A stretch of 64,000 nt of DNA, from contig CACSIL010000034.1 in assembly GCA_902705825.1 (NCBI GenBank), positions 263,446 through 327,445 on the forward strand, written 5' to 3'. The translations under genes were made by a program, and so were the position numbers. This DNA is from Halioglobus japonicus (GTDB lineage Bacteria; Pseudomonadota; Gammaproteobacteria; Pseudomonadales; Halieaceae). Shown piece after piece: positions 36,009-44,134 of the stretch. Each line of letters starts with the position of its first letter. Within the stretch, counting starts at the first letter, position 1. The notes below the pieces were generated by a model. It was not told where the DNA came from and made no database searches. It saw nothing but the letters and a program-made list of their open reading frames with translations.

Positions 36009-36998
36009 TTAGTTGGTTCCGCTTTGGTGTAACTTGTCGAGGTAGTCGACAACGAGATCAGGAAAATCTGTAAACAACCCATCGACGCCGGCCTGGCGGA
36101 TAAATATGTCCAGCAGTTGCTCGAAGCTCTCTATACCAGCCGGTAACTCGTCGCGCCGGAAAGTATAGGGGTGTACCTGCAGGCCTCTCGTCTGGGCCTG
36201 TTCAACCAGGGCACTGAGCTGGGGCTCGCCGGTTGGTGTCATGCCGTGATAAATGTGTGGGATAAACGGGCCTATGCCCTGGGCATAACCTGCCACGTAA
36301 TCCAGCCCTGCGGGCGTGCGCAGGTAGTCGTAATCCACCGCGCTGTCTTCGCCCCAACCGTTCTCGCCTATCAGTTGAATCATCGGCAGCGGTTTCGCTT
36401 TGAGCTCGCGGCTTAACTGCTGCAATGTCTGGTCATCAAAACACTGCAGGAAGACCTGATCGGGGCGATCCCGGTAGCCGGTTTGCTCTAACACCTCGAT
36501 AATGGCCGCAGGCAGATCCAGGCCCTCGCAGCGATGCCAGAGCGGCGATTTCAGTTCGATATAGACGCCGGTCTGGCAGCCACGGCTGCGATCAAGCCCG
36601 GCCAGCATCGTTATTTCTTCTAACAATGTGGGGACGCTAAACAGCGCATGTTCAGCCGGAAAACGCTGCGGGTAGACGGCATTGCCTTGGTGTGCGGCAT
36701 CGAGGTGGGTGCGCTCGTGCACGCGCAACTGTCGAATTTCATCGAGATCAAAATCGATTGCATAGAAACGGCCGTCTTTGCGGGCGCGGCCGGGAAAACG
36801 CTGCGCGACATCTGTCGTGCTGTCGAGGTGAATATCGTGCAGTACGATCGGCGTGCCATCGCGGCTCAGTACGACATCCTGTTCCAGATAATTGGCGCCC
36901 ATTGCGTGCGCCAGCGCCTTCGCCGCCAGTGTGTGCTCGGGTAGATATCCACTGGCACCGCGGTGCGCGATAATAATTGGGTTAGGGTTTGTGCTCAT
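36009..36998 (-). CDS. glpQ: Glycerophosphodiester phosphodiesterase
   Basis: A 329-residue enzyme that hydrolyses glycerophosphodiesters to glycerol-3-phosphate and an alcohol. The GDPD catalytic start IIAHRGASGYLPEHT (His and Arg), the EQDVVLSRDGTPIVLHD segment with metal-binding acids and second His, and IELKSP are all present. The length and internal insert match the GlpQ subgroup. Unlike E. coli periplasmic GlpQ, no signal peptide is seen, so it is probably cytoplasmic. It is separated from pyk by 142 bp. Confidence 0.92.
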   Translation of the reverse strand: MSTNPNPIIIAHRGASGYLPEHTLAAKALAHAMGANYLEQDVVLSRDGTPIVLHDIHLDSTTDVAQRFPGRARKDGRFYAIDFDLDEIRQLRVHERTHLDAAHQGNAVYPQRFPAEHALFSVPTLLEEITMLAGLDRSRGCQTGVYIELKSPLWHRCEGLDLPAAIIEVLEQTGYRDRPDQVFLQCFDDQTLQQLSRELKAKPLPMIQLIGENGWGEDSAVDYDYLRTPAGLDYVAGYAQGIGPFIPHIYHGMTPTGEPQLSALVEQAQTRGLQVHPYTFRRDELPAGIESFEQLLDIFIRQAGVDGLFTDFPDLVVDYLDKLHQSGTN

Positions 36999-37039
36999 CG
37001 GGCGATGGTACCTCAGCGTTCGGGTTTTACGGCGCCAGA

Positions 37040-37074
37040 AACAGAAAAGGGCGGGATAAATTATCCACGCCCTT
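37040..37074 (-). terminator. Intrinsic terminator of the solute-binding protein gene
   Basis: An AAGGGCG...CGCCCTT stem extended by GGAT/ATCC, with one bulged base and an AAATT loop, lies 28 bp past the gene. On the minus strand it is followed by a T-rich tract (TTCTGTTTCTG). Confidence 0.7.
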
Positions 37075-37101
37075 CCCTGTAGAGATAGTAAAGCCCGGTA
37101 A

Positions 37102-37911
37102 TCAGGGCAGTGCAGCTATCCAGGAATCGTCTTCAAACCACTTCTTGCGCAGTTGGTTCAACACGCCTGTTTTTTCATAGGCGGTCAGGTAGTTGTCCAC
37201 CAGGTTATAAAACTGCAGATCGTCTTTGCTGACCGCAATCCCGATGGGCTCCACAGTCAGCGGTTTTTCCAGTGTGGTCAGACCTGAATCAGGGTAACGC
37301 ATAACCGCCAGAATGCACTGGGTCATGTCTGCTACCATGGCGTCTGCCTTGCCGTCGATCAGCATCGCCACGCCCTCGTCATAGCTGCCAAACTCGATCA
37401 GTGTGGCATCCGGTGCGATCTTCTTGATGAAGTTGGCGTGGGTGGAGTTTTTCAGCGCGAGCAGTTTGAGATCCGCGCGATTAAACTCTTCGGCTGATGT
37501 GATAGTAACCAGCACGTCGCTTTTGGTCAGGATAGACATGCCGGACATCATATAGGGGCCGACAAAAGAGACCAGTTCAGTGCGGGCCGGAGTGATAGAC
37601 ACATTTGAGAGAATCATGTCGATCTCGTCATCTTCCAGTGCTTCTATCAGCTCGCCGAATGGGATGGTCTTGATTTCCAGTTTCACATTCATAGCCAGCG
37701 CCAATGCCTGTGCCAGATCCACGTCAAAACCCATCAGGCCACCTTCGCGGGTTGTCATGGTCATGGGTGGCTGATTGCCGGACATGCCCACCTTCAGCAC
37801 CTCAAAATCGACGACACGTTCCAGCGTGTCGCCAGCGAGCGCTTGCAAGGGGAGTGCTCCCAGCAGCGCAACTGCGCCTGCCAGCAGAACATGTTTGATT
37901 GCTTTGTACAT
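37102..37911 (-). CDS. Periplasmic amino-acid-type solute-binding protein (SBP family 3)
   Basis: A 269-residue exported protein with a clear signal peptide (IKHVLLAGAVALLGALPLQALA, about 26 residues). The mature part follows the family 3 pattern: LKVGMSGNQPPMTM, LMGFDVDLAQALALAMN, EIDMILSNVSITPARTELVSF and a C-terminal LTAYEKTGVLNQLRKKWF. Such proteins feed polar amino acids to ABC permeases or act as sensors, but no permease or ATPase is adjacent, so its partner is unknown. The ATG at 37911 is favoured by GGAG nine bases upstream; longer in-frame starts would bury the signal peptide. Confidence 0.88.
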   Translation of the reverse strand: MYKAIKHVLLAGAVALLGALPLQALAGDTLERVVDFEVLKVGMSGNQPPMTMTTREGGLMGFDVDLAQALALAMNVKLEIKTIPFGELIEALEDDEIDMILSNVSITPARTELVSFVGPYMMSGMSILTKSDVLVTITSAEEFNRADLKLLALKNSTHANFIKKIAPDATLIEFGSYDEGVAMLIDGKADAMVADMTQCILAVMRYPDSGLTTLEKPLTVEPIGIAVSKDDLQFYNLVDNYLTAYEKTGVLNQLRKKWFEDDSWIAALP

Positions 37912-38061
37912 CAGAAATTTCTCCATTAGATTAATTGTTGAGTCGCAGATGGTGCAGGTGCGAGAAGTTATGTAGTCAAGCCCGAACAGTGTAAGTCTGA
38001 TCGGCAAGGATGCCAAAACCTTTTATCATGGAATCCACGCCAGCTTTCCCGGAGACACCCA

Positions 38062-38760
38062 ATGGCAGACAAATTTGACCGAATAGTGCTGGCAGTACCC
38101 GATCTGCCACAGGCAGTCGCGGAGTATCAGCAGGTTCTGGGCGGCGAGCCCTACATGGCCGATCGCACGAGTGCAGCGCGTTGTGCGTGGTGGGGGCTTT
38201 CCAATACGGTAATCGAGCTGGTTGAGGGCGTTACCGACAGTGCGCAGCTGCTGGGCATCGTGTTCAGCGGGCCCGGCGTACAGCACGGTGAAAGCGCTGT
38301 TGCCAATACACTGGGCCTGGATATTCGTCTGTGTGATGGCAGCGCGACGGTCGGTTTTCGTCAGCAGCAGCCCAAAGCGCAGTGCGCCGATCTGTGCGTC
38401 GATCACGTGGTTTTGCGCACCGACAATGCGCAGGCCTGCCTGGACCTGTTTGGTGATGAACTCGGAATTCGCCTGGCACTGGACAAAACAGTGCCGCAGT
38501 GGGGCGGCCGCATGCTGTTTTTTCGGGCGGGTAAACTGACACTGGAAGTGATTGAGACAGCCGACGCTGAGTCAACTGCCAGCGCATTCTGGGGTGTGGC
38601 CTACCAGTGCGCGGATTTGGCAAGTTTTGTGCAGGTGCTGAACAAGCGCGGTGTCTCGACGTCAGATATCCGCGACGGTAGAAAGCCCGGCACTTTGGTG
38701 GCCTCGCTTAAAAGCCATAGCCAGGGCATTCCAACACTGCTAATTCAACCGGCTAAATAA
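38062..38760 (+). CDS. VOC (glyoxalase/bleomycin-resistance) family protein
   Basis: A 232-residue cytoplasmic protein built from two vicinal-oxygen-chelate modules. The first begins DKFDRIVLAVPDLPQAVAEYQQVLGGEP and the second ADLCVDHVVLRTDNAQACLDLFGDELG, each a beta-alpha-beta-beta-beta unit. His in CVDHVVL and Glu in TLEVIET are possible metal ligands. It resembles the glyoxalase-like group, and no substrate can be assigned. The 3' end overlaps the convergent lipoprotein gene by eight bases. Confidence 0.8.
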   Translation: MADKFDRIVLAVPDLPQAVAEYQQVLGGEPYMADRTSAARCAWWGLSNTVIELVEGVTDSAQLLGIVFSGPGVQHGESAVANTLGLDIRLCDGSATVGFRQQQPKAQCADLCVDHVVLRTDNAQACLDLFGDELGIRLALDKTVPQWGGRMLFFRAGKLTLEVIETADAESTASAFWGVAYQCADLASFVQVLNKRGVSTSDIRDGRKPGTLVASLKSHSQGIPTLLIQPAK

Positions 38761-39016
38761 TGCAGTGTTTGGTGTAACTAGCGGTTTCATCGGCAGTCCA
38801 CTGGCCCTTGGGCTTGTCGGACATGTCCTCACACCACTCTTTTGAGCCAATGGTGGTGCTGTCGAGCAGGCAGTTGCTGGCAAACGTGATGGCGTCCGAA
38901 CTGGTCCACTCCGTCTTGGGCTGTTCCTTCTTCTGCGCGCACCACTTTTCGCTACCGGGCTCTACACTGCAGGCACCCAGCAGCAACAGGCTGGTGATCA
39001 TGAATATTTTTCGCAT
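38753..39016 (-). CDS. DUF3012-type lipoprotein with tandem repeat
   Basis: An 87-residue lipoprotein. MRKIFMITSLLLLGAC is a signal peptide with lipobox LGAC (Cys16). The mature part contains two copies of a DUF3012-like unit of about 30 residues: GSEKWCAQKKEQPKTEWT...FASNCLL and GSKEWCEDMSDKPKGQWT...YTKHCII. Each has a WC and a terminal NC or HC cysteine, suggesting a disulfide per repeat. DUF3012 proteins I know of normally carry one unit, so this looks like an internal duplication. The function is unknown. It lies 27 bp downstream of nothing co-oriented except the aldehyde dehydrogenase. Confidence 0.82.
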   Translation of the reverse strand: MRKIFMITSLLLLGACSVEPGSEKWCAQKKEQPKTEWTSSDAITFASNCLLDSTTIGSKEWCEDMSDKPKGQWTADETASYTKHCII

Positions 39017-39043
39017 ACCTTCTCCGTAAGGGTTAAACAGGCG

Positions 39044-40504
39044 CTATTTTTTCAGCTGCATTTTGATCGTACTTTCTGTGGCCTTGCCATACGGTGGCAG
39101 CATGCCGCCCAGCTTGGCAACATTGAAGCTGGCCTGGCGATAAATCGATTTCGCGTGGCTGAATGTCTGGAACCCCTTGATGCCGTGGTAGGCGCCCATG
39201 CCACTGGGGCCAACGCCGCCGAAAGGCAGGTCTTCCTGGGCTATCTGCATAACCACATCGTTGATAGCCATACTTCCGGAGGTGGTGCGGGTGGTAAGGG
39301 CTGCTTCCTCCTGCTTGTCCTCACCAAAATAATACGCGGCAAGGGGGCGGGGTTTGCTATTGATGTAGCTGATGGTTTCCTCGAAGTTACTGTAGGTGCG
39401 AATCGGCAGTAACGGTCCGAACAGCTCCTCTTCCATCATGCGCAGATCATCCGCCGGTTCCGGTATCAGCGTGGGCGGTATTTTCATTGTGCCCTGTTGT
39501 TTGCTGAAATCTTCATTGGCGGGGTTGATAGTGATGATTTTCTGGCCGCGTTCGCTGGCCTCGGTCAGGTAGCTGTTGAGTCGCTGGTAGTGGCGCTCAT
39601 TGATCACTGATGTGTACTGCGGGTTATCCATGATCGTGGGAAACATCTGGGCGACGGCCTTTTGTGCAGCTGCAATAACCTCGTGCAGTTTTTCTTCGGG
39701 CACCAGCAGGTAGTCTGGTGCCAGGCAAATTTGGCCTGCGTTCATGGTCTTACCCATCATGATGCGCCCGAGGCTTTTCTCGATATCCGCGCTGCGTGAT
39801 ATCACCACCGGTGATTTACCACCTAATTCCAGCGTAACCGGCACCAGGTTGCGTGATGCTGCTGCGAGGATGTGGCGCGCGACTGAGGTCGCACCGGTAA
39901 AGATCATGTGATCAAAGGGCAGGCCGGAAAAGGCCTGTCCTACTTCCGGGCCGCCATCGAACATGGCAATTTCTTTCGGGTCATAGGCTTCGGCGATCAT
40001 TTCCGCCAACAGTTCGGAGGTGGCGGGGGTAAATTCCGAGGGTTTGATCATCGCGCGGTTGCCGGCGGCCAACACACCTGCCAACGGGGCAAACACCAGA
40101 TTGACCGGGAAATTCCACGGCGCGATGATGCCGACCACACCCAGTGGCTGGTATTCAATACGCGAGCGTCCGCCGAGCAAATTAAAGGGAAACATGGTGG
40201 GGCGCTTTTCCGGCCTCATCCACGAACGCAGATGCTTGATAGCGTGTTTCATTGGCGCGATACCGGCGCCGATGTCAGTGAGCAGCGTCACTTCACGCGG
40301 GCGGCAGGTAAAATCCGAGTTCAGTGCGTCTACAATTCTGCCGTGGTGTTTGATCAGTACGTCGACACCGCGCTGCAGGCGATCGATGCGTGTTTCAGCG
40401 GTAACGACACCTTCCTTGAGATAATCTTCACGCTGCATTTCGAGCGTGGCTTTCATTTGCTGTTCAATGTCGCTTTGGCTGACAAGTTGCTCGGGAGCGT
40501 TCAT
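39044..40504 (-). CDS. Coniferyl-aldehyde-dehydrogenase-like aldehyde dehydrogenase
   Basis: A 486-residue NAD(P)-dependent aldehyde dehydrogenase of the class 3/coniferyl aldehyde group. It shows the general base Glu in VTLELGGKSPVV and the nucleophile Cys in MNAGQICLAPDYLLVP. The cofactor region is VVGIIAPWNFPVNL, and the C-terminal PFGGVGPSGMGAYHGIKGFQTFSH is typical. Such enzymes oxidise aromatic or long-chain aldehydes to acids. The ATG at 40504 has GAGGA upstream and matches family length; an extension to 40630 lacks support. No catabolic partner genes flank it. Confidence 0.9.
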   Translation of the reverse strand: MNAPEQLVSQSDIEQQMKATLEMQREDYLKEGVVTAETRIDRLQRGVDVLIKHHGRIVDALNSDFTCRPREVTLLTDIGAGIAPMKHAIKHLRSWMRPEKRPTMFPFNLLGGRSRIEYQPLGVVGIIAPWNFPVNLVFAPLAGVLAAGNRAMIKPSEFTPATSELLAEMIAEAYDPKEIAMFDGGPEVGQAFSGLPFDHMIFTGATSVARHILAAASRNLVPVTLELGGKSPVVISRSADIEKSLGRIMMGKTMNAGQICLAPDYLLVPEEKLHEVIAAAQKAVAQMFPTIMDNPQYTSVINERHYQRLNSYLTEASERGQKIITINPANEDFSKQQGTMKIPPTLIPEPADDLRMMEEELFGPLLPIRTYSNFEETISYINSKPRPLAAYYFGEDKQEEAALTTRTTSGSMAINDVVMQIAQEDLPFGGVGPSGMGAYHGIKGFQTFSHAKSIYRQASFNVAKLGGMLPPYGKATESTIKMQLKK

Positions 40505-40667
40505 GATCAGTTCCTCAGGGCTGGTGCTAATCGATAGCGTGATGTTGGTATGCAGTATAGCCCTGTGATGGGCGAATATTAATCGAATTCGGGGGTCATT
40601 TATGGACAATTCCAGAGGTAGACAGATCAAACTTGGCTTTGCTGGAATGAACTGCTATTAAGTGCAC

Positions 40668-41015
40668 ATGAAACCGGAGAACTCACAGCCCGATACCCGC
40701 ACACCGTCGCCACCGTACGGTTATTCCCGCAGGTGCACCTACCCGCGGGAGCAGCAAATCCATATAGTGGCCGAATTTCACGCCCACAAGATCCGCCCCA
40801 GCCGAATTGCCTACCGCGTCGGTATTGATATCGCCTTTATTGAAGAACTGATTGCCGGAGAAACCGAGCCTGTTCGCTTCCCGCAACTGGTGAAGTTTTA
40901 TCGCAAAGGCCGCTATCAGCAGCGCTTGAACGAAACGCAGAAAAGTACCGGTGTCACGCGGTATGAACTGCAACAGAAAATTGAGCGCGAGTTTGTGCAG
41001 GAAATCGATCTGTAG
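40668..41015 (+). CDS. Hypothetical basic protein with HTH-like segment
   Basis: A protein of about 115 residues that I do not recognise. After a Pro-rich head (DTRTPSPPYGYSR) it has EQQIHIVAEFHAHKIRPSRIAYRVGIDIAFIEELIAGE. This looks like a helix-turn-helix (IRPSRIAYRVGIDIAFIEELI), followed by basic helices RYQQRLNETQ and a C-terminal helix EREFVQEIDL. The composition is basic and it is presumably cytoplasmic. ATG at 40668 is chosen over GTG at 40662. It stands alone between the divergent aldehyde dehydrogenase gene and the next ORF. A nucleic-acid-binding role is a guess. Confidence 0.6.
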   Translation: MKPENSQPDTRTPSPPYGYSRRCTYPREQQIHIVAEFHAHKIRPSRIAYRVGIDIAFIEELIAGETEPVRFPQLVKFYRKGRYQQRLNETQKSTGVTRYELQQKIEREFVQEIDL

Positions 41016-41129
41016 TGCCCTGTCCGACCCATTCACCCATTTTGGCGTGCCAGCAAAGTACACCCGCGGCGCGCTGATACTGTCTTTGAGCACCGCGCGC
41101 GCTCGACCAACCAACGAGGAACAACCGTA

Positions 41130-41516
41130 ATGAATACTCTGGAAATCTGGCATGACATCGTGAAAACGCAGGATATGGCGCGCCTGGATGAAATATTAGC
41201 GGAGGATTGTGTGTTCCTCTCACCGATTGTGCACACCCCCCAGCAGGGACGTGAATTGACCAAACTGTACCTCACGGCTGCTTTAAATGTGTTCAATGAG
41301 ACTTTCCAGTACGTTAAGGAAGTCGCTACCGCGCAACACGCCGTGCTGGAGTTCTCCTGTGAGGTGGAGGGAATTCTGGTGAATGGGGTGGATATCATGA
41401 CCTTTGACGAGACGGGCAAGTTAACCGAGTTCAAGGTTATGGTGCGCCCGCTTAAAGCAGTCAATTTACTGCACGCCAAAATGAAGGCGATGTTGGAGGA
41501 GTTGTCCTCGCAGTAA
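41130..41516 (+). CDS. NTF2/SnoaL-like fold protein
   Basis: A 128-residue small cytoplasmic protein with the cone-shaped NTF2-like pattern: an N-terminal helix (EIWHDIVKTQDMARLDEIL), AEDCVFLSPIVHTPQQGRE, then antiparallel strands (QHAVLEFSCEVEGILVNGVDIMTFDETGKLTEFKVMVRPL). Such folds serve as isomerases, dehydratases or ligand carriers; no catalytic set can be named. A CGAGGAACAA ribosome site precedes the ATG. It lies about 100 bp ahead of the helicase gene and may be independent of it. Confidence 0.75.
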   Translation: MNTLEIWHDIVKTQDMARLDEILAEDCVFLSPIVHTPQQGRELTKLYLTAALNVFNETFQYVKEVATAQHAVLEFSCEVEGILVNGVDIMTFDETGKLTEFKVMVRPLKAVNLLHAKMKAMLEELSSQ

Positions 41517-41620
41517 GCCCGGTTGTAAAGTGCGCCTGATACCGGACAGTTCCGGTAAATCCCTGTATAATCTCCCGCCGCCTGCAGCAGGGGTTCCTCT
41601 CAATACGTCAAGGTTACAAC

Positions 41621-43465
41621 ATGTCCTCTCCCGAAGCGGCAAGCAGTTTCGCACAGCTGGAATTGCCCGCCCCCGTACAAAAAGCGCTGGTAGATGTGGG
41701 TTACGAAACCCCGTCGCCCATCCAGGCCCGAATTATTCCCCATATGCTCGAAGGGGTCGATGTATTGGGCCAGGCCCAGACCGGCACTGGTAAGACAGCA
41801 GCATTCGCACTCCCGATACTCGCGCGGCTTGATCTGAAGAAAAAGCTGCCACAGGTTCTGGTGCTGGCACCGACACGGGAGCTGGCGATACAGGTTGCCG
41901 AGGCGTTCCAGAAATACGCGCGGCATTTGAAGGGCTTTCACGTCCTGCCGGTGTATGGCGGCTCAGACTACAGCGGCCAGTTCCGCCAGCTGCAGCGCGG
42001 CGTGCATGTGGTGGTGGGCACACCGGGCCGGGTAATGGACCATATGCGTCGCGGTTCACTGAATTTGTCCGAGCTGCAAACGCTGGTGTTGGATGAAGCC
42101 GACGAGATGCTGCGTATGGGCTTTATTGACGATGTGGAATGGATTCTTGAGCAGACGCCGAAAGAGCGCCAGATCGCATTGTTCTCCGCGACCATGCCGG
42201 ATGTCATCCGCCGTATCGCCAAGCGCCATCTGCGCAATCCGGTAGAGATTGCCATTAAGGTCAAGGCGGTAACGACAGCGCTGATACGTCAGCGTGTCTG
42301 GATGATGGCGGGTATGAAAAAAATCGACGCATTGACGCGAATTCTGGAAGTTGAAGAATTCGACGGCATGCTGATCTTTGTCCGCACCCGGATTCTGACA
42401 ACTGAATTAGCGGATAAGCTCTCCGCACGCGGTTACTCTGTGGCGGCATTGAACGGCGATATTCCGCAGAAGCAGCGTGAGCAGACGGTTGAGAAGCTGA
42501 AAAGCGGCAAGCTGGATATCGTCGTCGCCACTGATGTGGCGGCGCGCGGCCTTGATGTGCAGCGTATCAGCCATGTGATCAACTACGATATACCCTCAGA
42601 TGTGGAATCCTATATCCACCGCATTGGGCGCACCGGGCGCGCCGGGCGCACCGGCGATGCCATCTTGTTCGCGGCCAATCGTGAACGGCGCCTGCTGGGG
42701 GCCATCGAAAAAGCCACCGGCAATGCCATTGAAAGAATGGCGCTGCCCACCGTAGAGGAGGTGACCGACAAGCGTGTCGGCAAATTCAAACAGCGCATTT
42801 CTGAAACGCTGGAGACTGCGGATCTGCAAATTTTTCGGGACCTGATACAAGAGTACGAAAACGAAACGGGCGTGCCCGTATTGGAGGTCGCTGCAGCATT
42901 GGGTGTGCTGGCCCAGGGGAAAAAGCCATTGCAGGAAAAAGCCATGGCGGCACCCGCAAAGGGCGAGCGCAGCGAAGGTCGAGCAGAGAAACCGCGCCGA
43001 ATCGCGGGTGATAAAACGGGTGATAAAAGGGCCTCCACCAAGAACAAACCGGAAGGCAAAGCCCGTCGGGAAACCGAAAAGCTGGAACCCGGTATGGAGC
43101 GTTTTCGCCTTGAAGTGGGCAATACCCACGGCGTCAAACCCGGTAACATCGTGGGCGCGATAGCCAACGAAGCGGAAATCGACAGCGAGCATATCGGGCG
43201 CATCGAGATTTTTGAAGACTACAGCACAATAGACTTGCCAGAAGGTATGCCCAAGGAGCTCTTCAAGCACCTGAAAACGGTGTGGGTCAGTGGCCAGCGT
43301 TTGCAAATTTCCAAGTTGGACAGCGGCAATGCAGCTCCGCCGGCGAAAGAGGCAAAGCGCAAGCCCCGCAAGGGCAAAGACAAGAACAAAGGCAAGCCAA
43401 AAAGCAGAGATCGAGCGCCACATGACAGCGGTGAACCCGCTGCAGGTAAGCGCCCGGAGAAATAA
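41621..43465 (+). CDS. deaD: DEAD-box RNA helicase (CsdA/DeaD type)
   Basis: A 614-residue ATP-dependent RNA helicase. Motifs in order: Q-motif FAQLELPAPVQKAL...SPIQ, AQTGTGKTA (I), PTRELAIQV (Ia), TPGRVMDH (Ib), DEAD (II), SAT (III), DGMLIFVRTR (IV), DVAARGLD (V) and HRIGRTGRAGR (VI). A DbpA-type RNA-binding domain follows after a basic linker (RFRLEVGNTHGVKPGNIVGAIANEA). The C-terminal tail is Lys/Pro-rich. The architecture matches CsdA/DeaD, which act in ribosome assembly and cold adaptation. An antisense open frame over its 3' half is a shadow. Confidence 0.95.
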   Translation: MSSPEAASSFAQLELPAPVQKALVDVGYETPSPIQARIIPHMLEGVDVLGQAQTGTGKTAAFALPILARLDLKKKLPQVLVLAPTRELAIQVAEAFQKYARHLKGFHVLPVYGGSDYSGQFRQLQRGVHVVVGTPGRVMDHMRRGSLNLSELQTLVLDEADEMLRMGFIDDVEWILEQTPKERQIALFSATMPDVIRRIAKRHLRNPVEIAIKVKAVTTALIRQRVWMMAGMKKIDALTRILEVEEFDGMLIFVRTRILTTELADKLSARGYSVAALNGDIPQKQREQTVEKLKSGKLDIVVATDVAARGLDVQRISHVINYDIPSDVESYIHRIGRTGRAGRTGDAILFAANRERRLLGAIEKATGNAIERMALPTVEEVTDKRVGKFKQRISETLETADLQIFRDLIQEYENETGVPVLEVAAALGVLAQGKKPLQEKAMAAPAKGERSEGRAEKPRRIAGDKTGDKRASTKNKPEGKARRETEKLEPGMERFRLEVGNTHGVKPGNIVGAIANEAEIDSEHIGRIEIFEDYSTIDLPEGMPKELFKHLKTVWVSGQRLQISKLDSGNAAPPAKEAKRKPRKGKDKNKGKPKSRDRAPHDSGEPAAGKRPEK

Positions 43466-43522
43466 CGTTTTGTGCCTACAGTTGTTATAGGCGCAAGAAC
43501 CCAGGACAGCGGAGATGATTCT

Positions 43523-44086
43523 ATGCCCAAGCGTATAATCGTTGGCATCAGCGGCGCATCCGGCATTGTGTATGGCGTGCGGACCCTGCAGTTGCTGCGT
43601 GATGCTGAGGTAGAGACTCATCTGGTGGTCAGTAAATCGGCCAAACTCACGCTGCACCATGAATTGGATATGTCTCTGGCTGATCTTGAGTCCCTCGCCA
43701 GCGAAGTCCACGCTATCAACAATATTGGTGCCTCCATCGCCAGCGGTTCGTTTCCCACTGCCGGCATGTTGATAGCGCCCTGCTCTGTGCGCACCATGTC
43801 GGAGATTGCCACCGGGGTTACCTCAACCCTGCTCACCCGCGCAGCGGATGTGGTGCTCAAGGAGCGCAGGCGTCTGATACTGATGGTGCGCGAAACGCCG
43901 CTGCACACTGGCCATCTGCGCACCATGACGCAGTTATCGGAAATGGGGGCAGTGGTCGCCCCTCCGGTGCCGGCGTTCTACACCCGGCCGCAGTCGCTGG
44001 ATGAGATGGTGACGCAAACCGTTGGCCGTGCTCTCGATTTGTTTGACCTGGAGCTGGATCAGGTAAAGCGTTGGCAGGGTGACTAG
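43523..44086 (+). CDS. ubiX: Flavin prenyltransferase UbiX
   Basis: A 187-residue flavoprotein that prenylates FMN to form the cofactor of the UbiD decarboxylase in ubiquinone synthesis. It shows RIIVGISGASGIVYGVRTLQLL, VVSKSAKLTL, the GSFPTAGMLIAPCSVRTMSEIATG signature and RRLILMVRETPLHTGHLRTM. The ATG at 43523 has a GGAG site; the upstream in-frame start at 43472 would add 17 non-conserved residues. It follows the helicase by 57 bp. Confidence 0.95.
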   Translation: MPKRIIVGISGASGIVYGVRTLQLLRDAEVETHLVVSKSAKLTLHHELDMSLADLESLASEVHAINNIGASIASGSFPTAGMLIAPCSVRTMSEIATGVTSTLLTRAADVVLKERRRLILMVRETPLHTGHLRTMTQLSEMGAVVAPPVPAFYTRPQSLDEMVTQTVGRALDLFDLELDQVKRWQGD

Positions 44087-44134
44087 TTTCTCTCGAATTT
44101 CCTACCGTATCGCGGTAGTGGGTACTCACTCCTA

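Noticed and set aside
42596..43711. Long antisense open frame (371 codons) over the helicase gene
   Set aside because: It lies wholly opposite the DEAD-box helicase and ubiX start, has no recognisable motif, and the sense frame shows every helicase motif.
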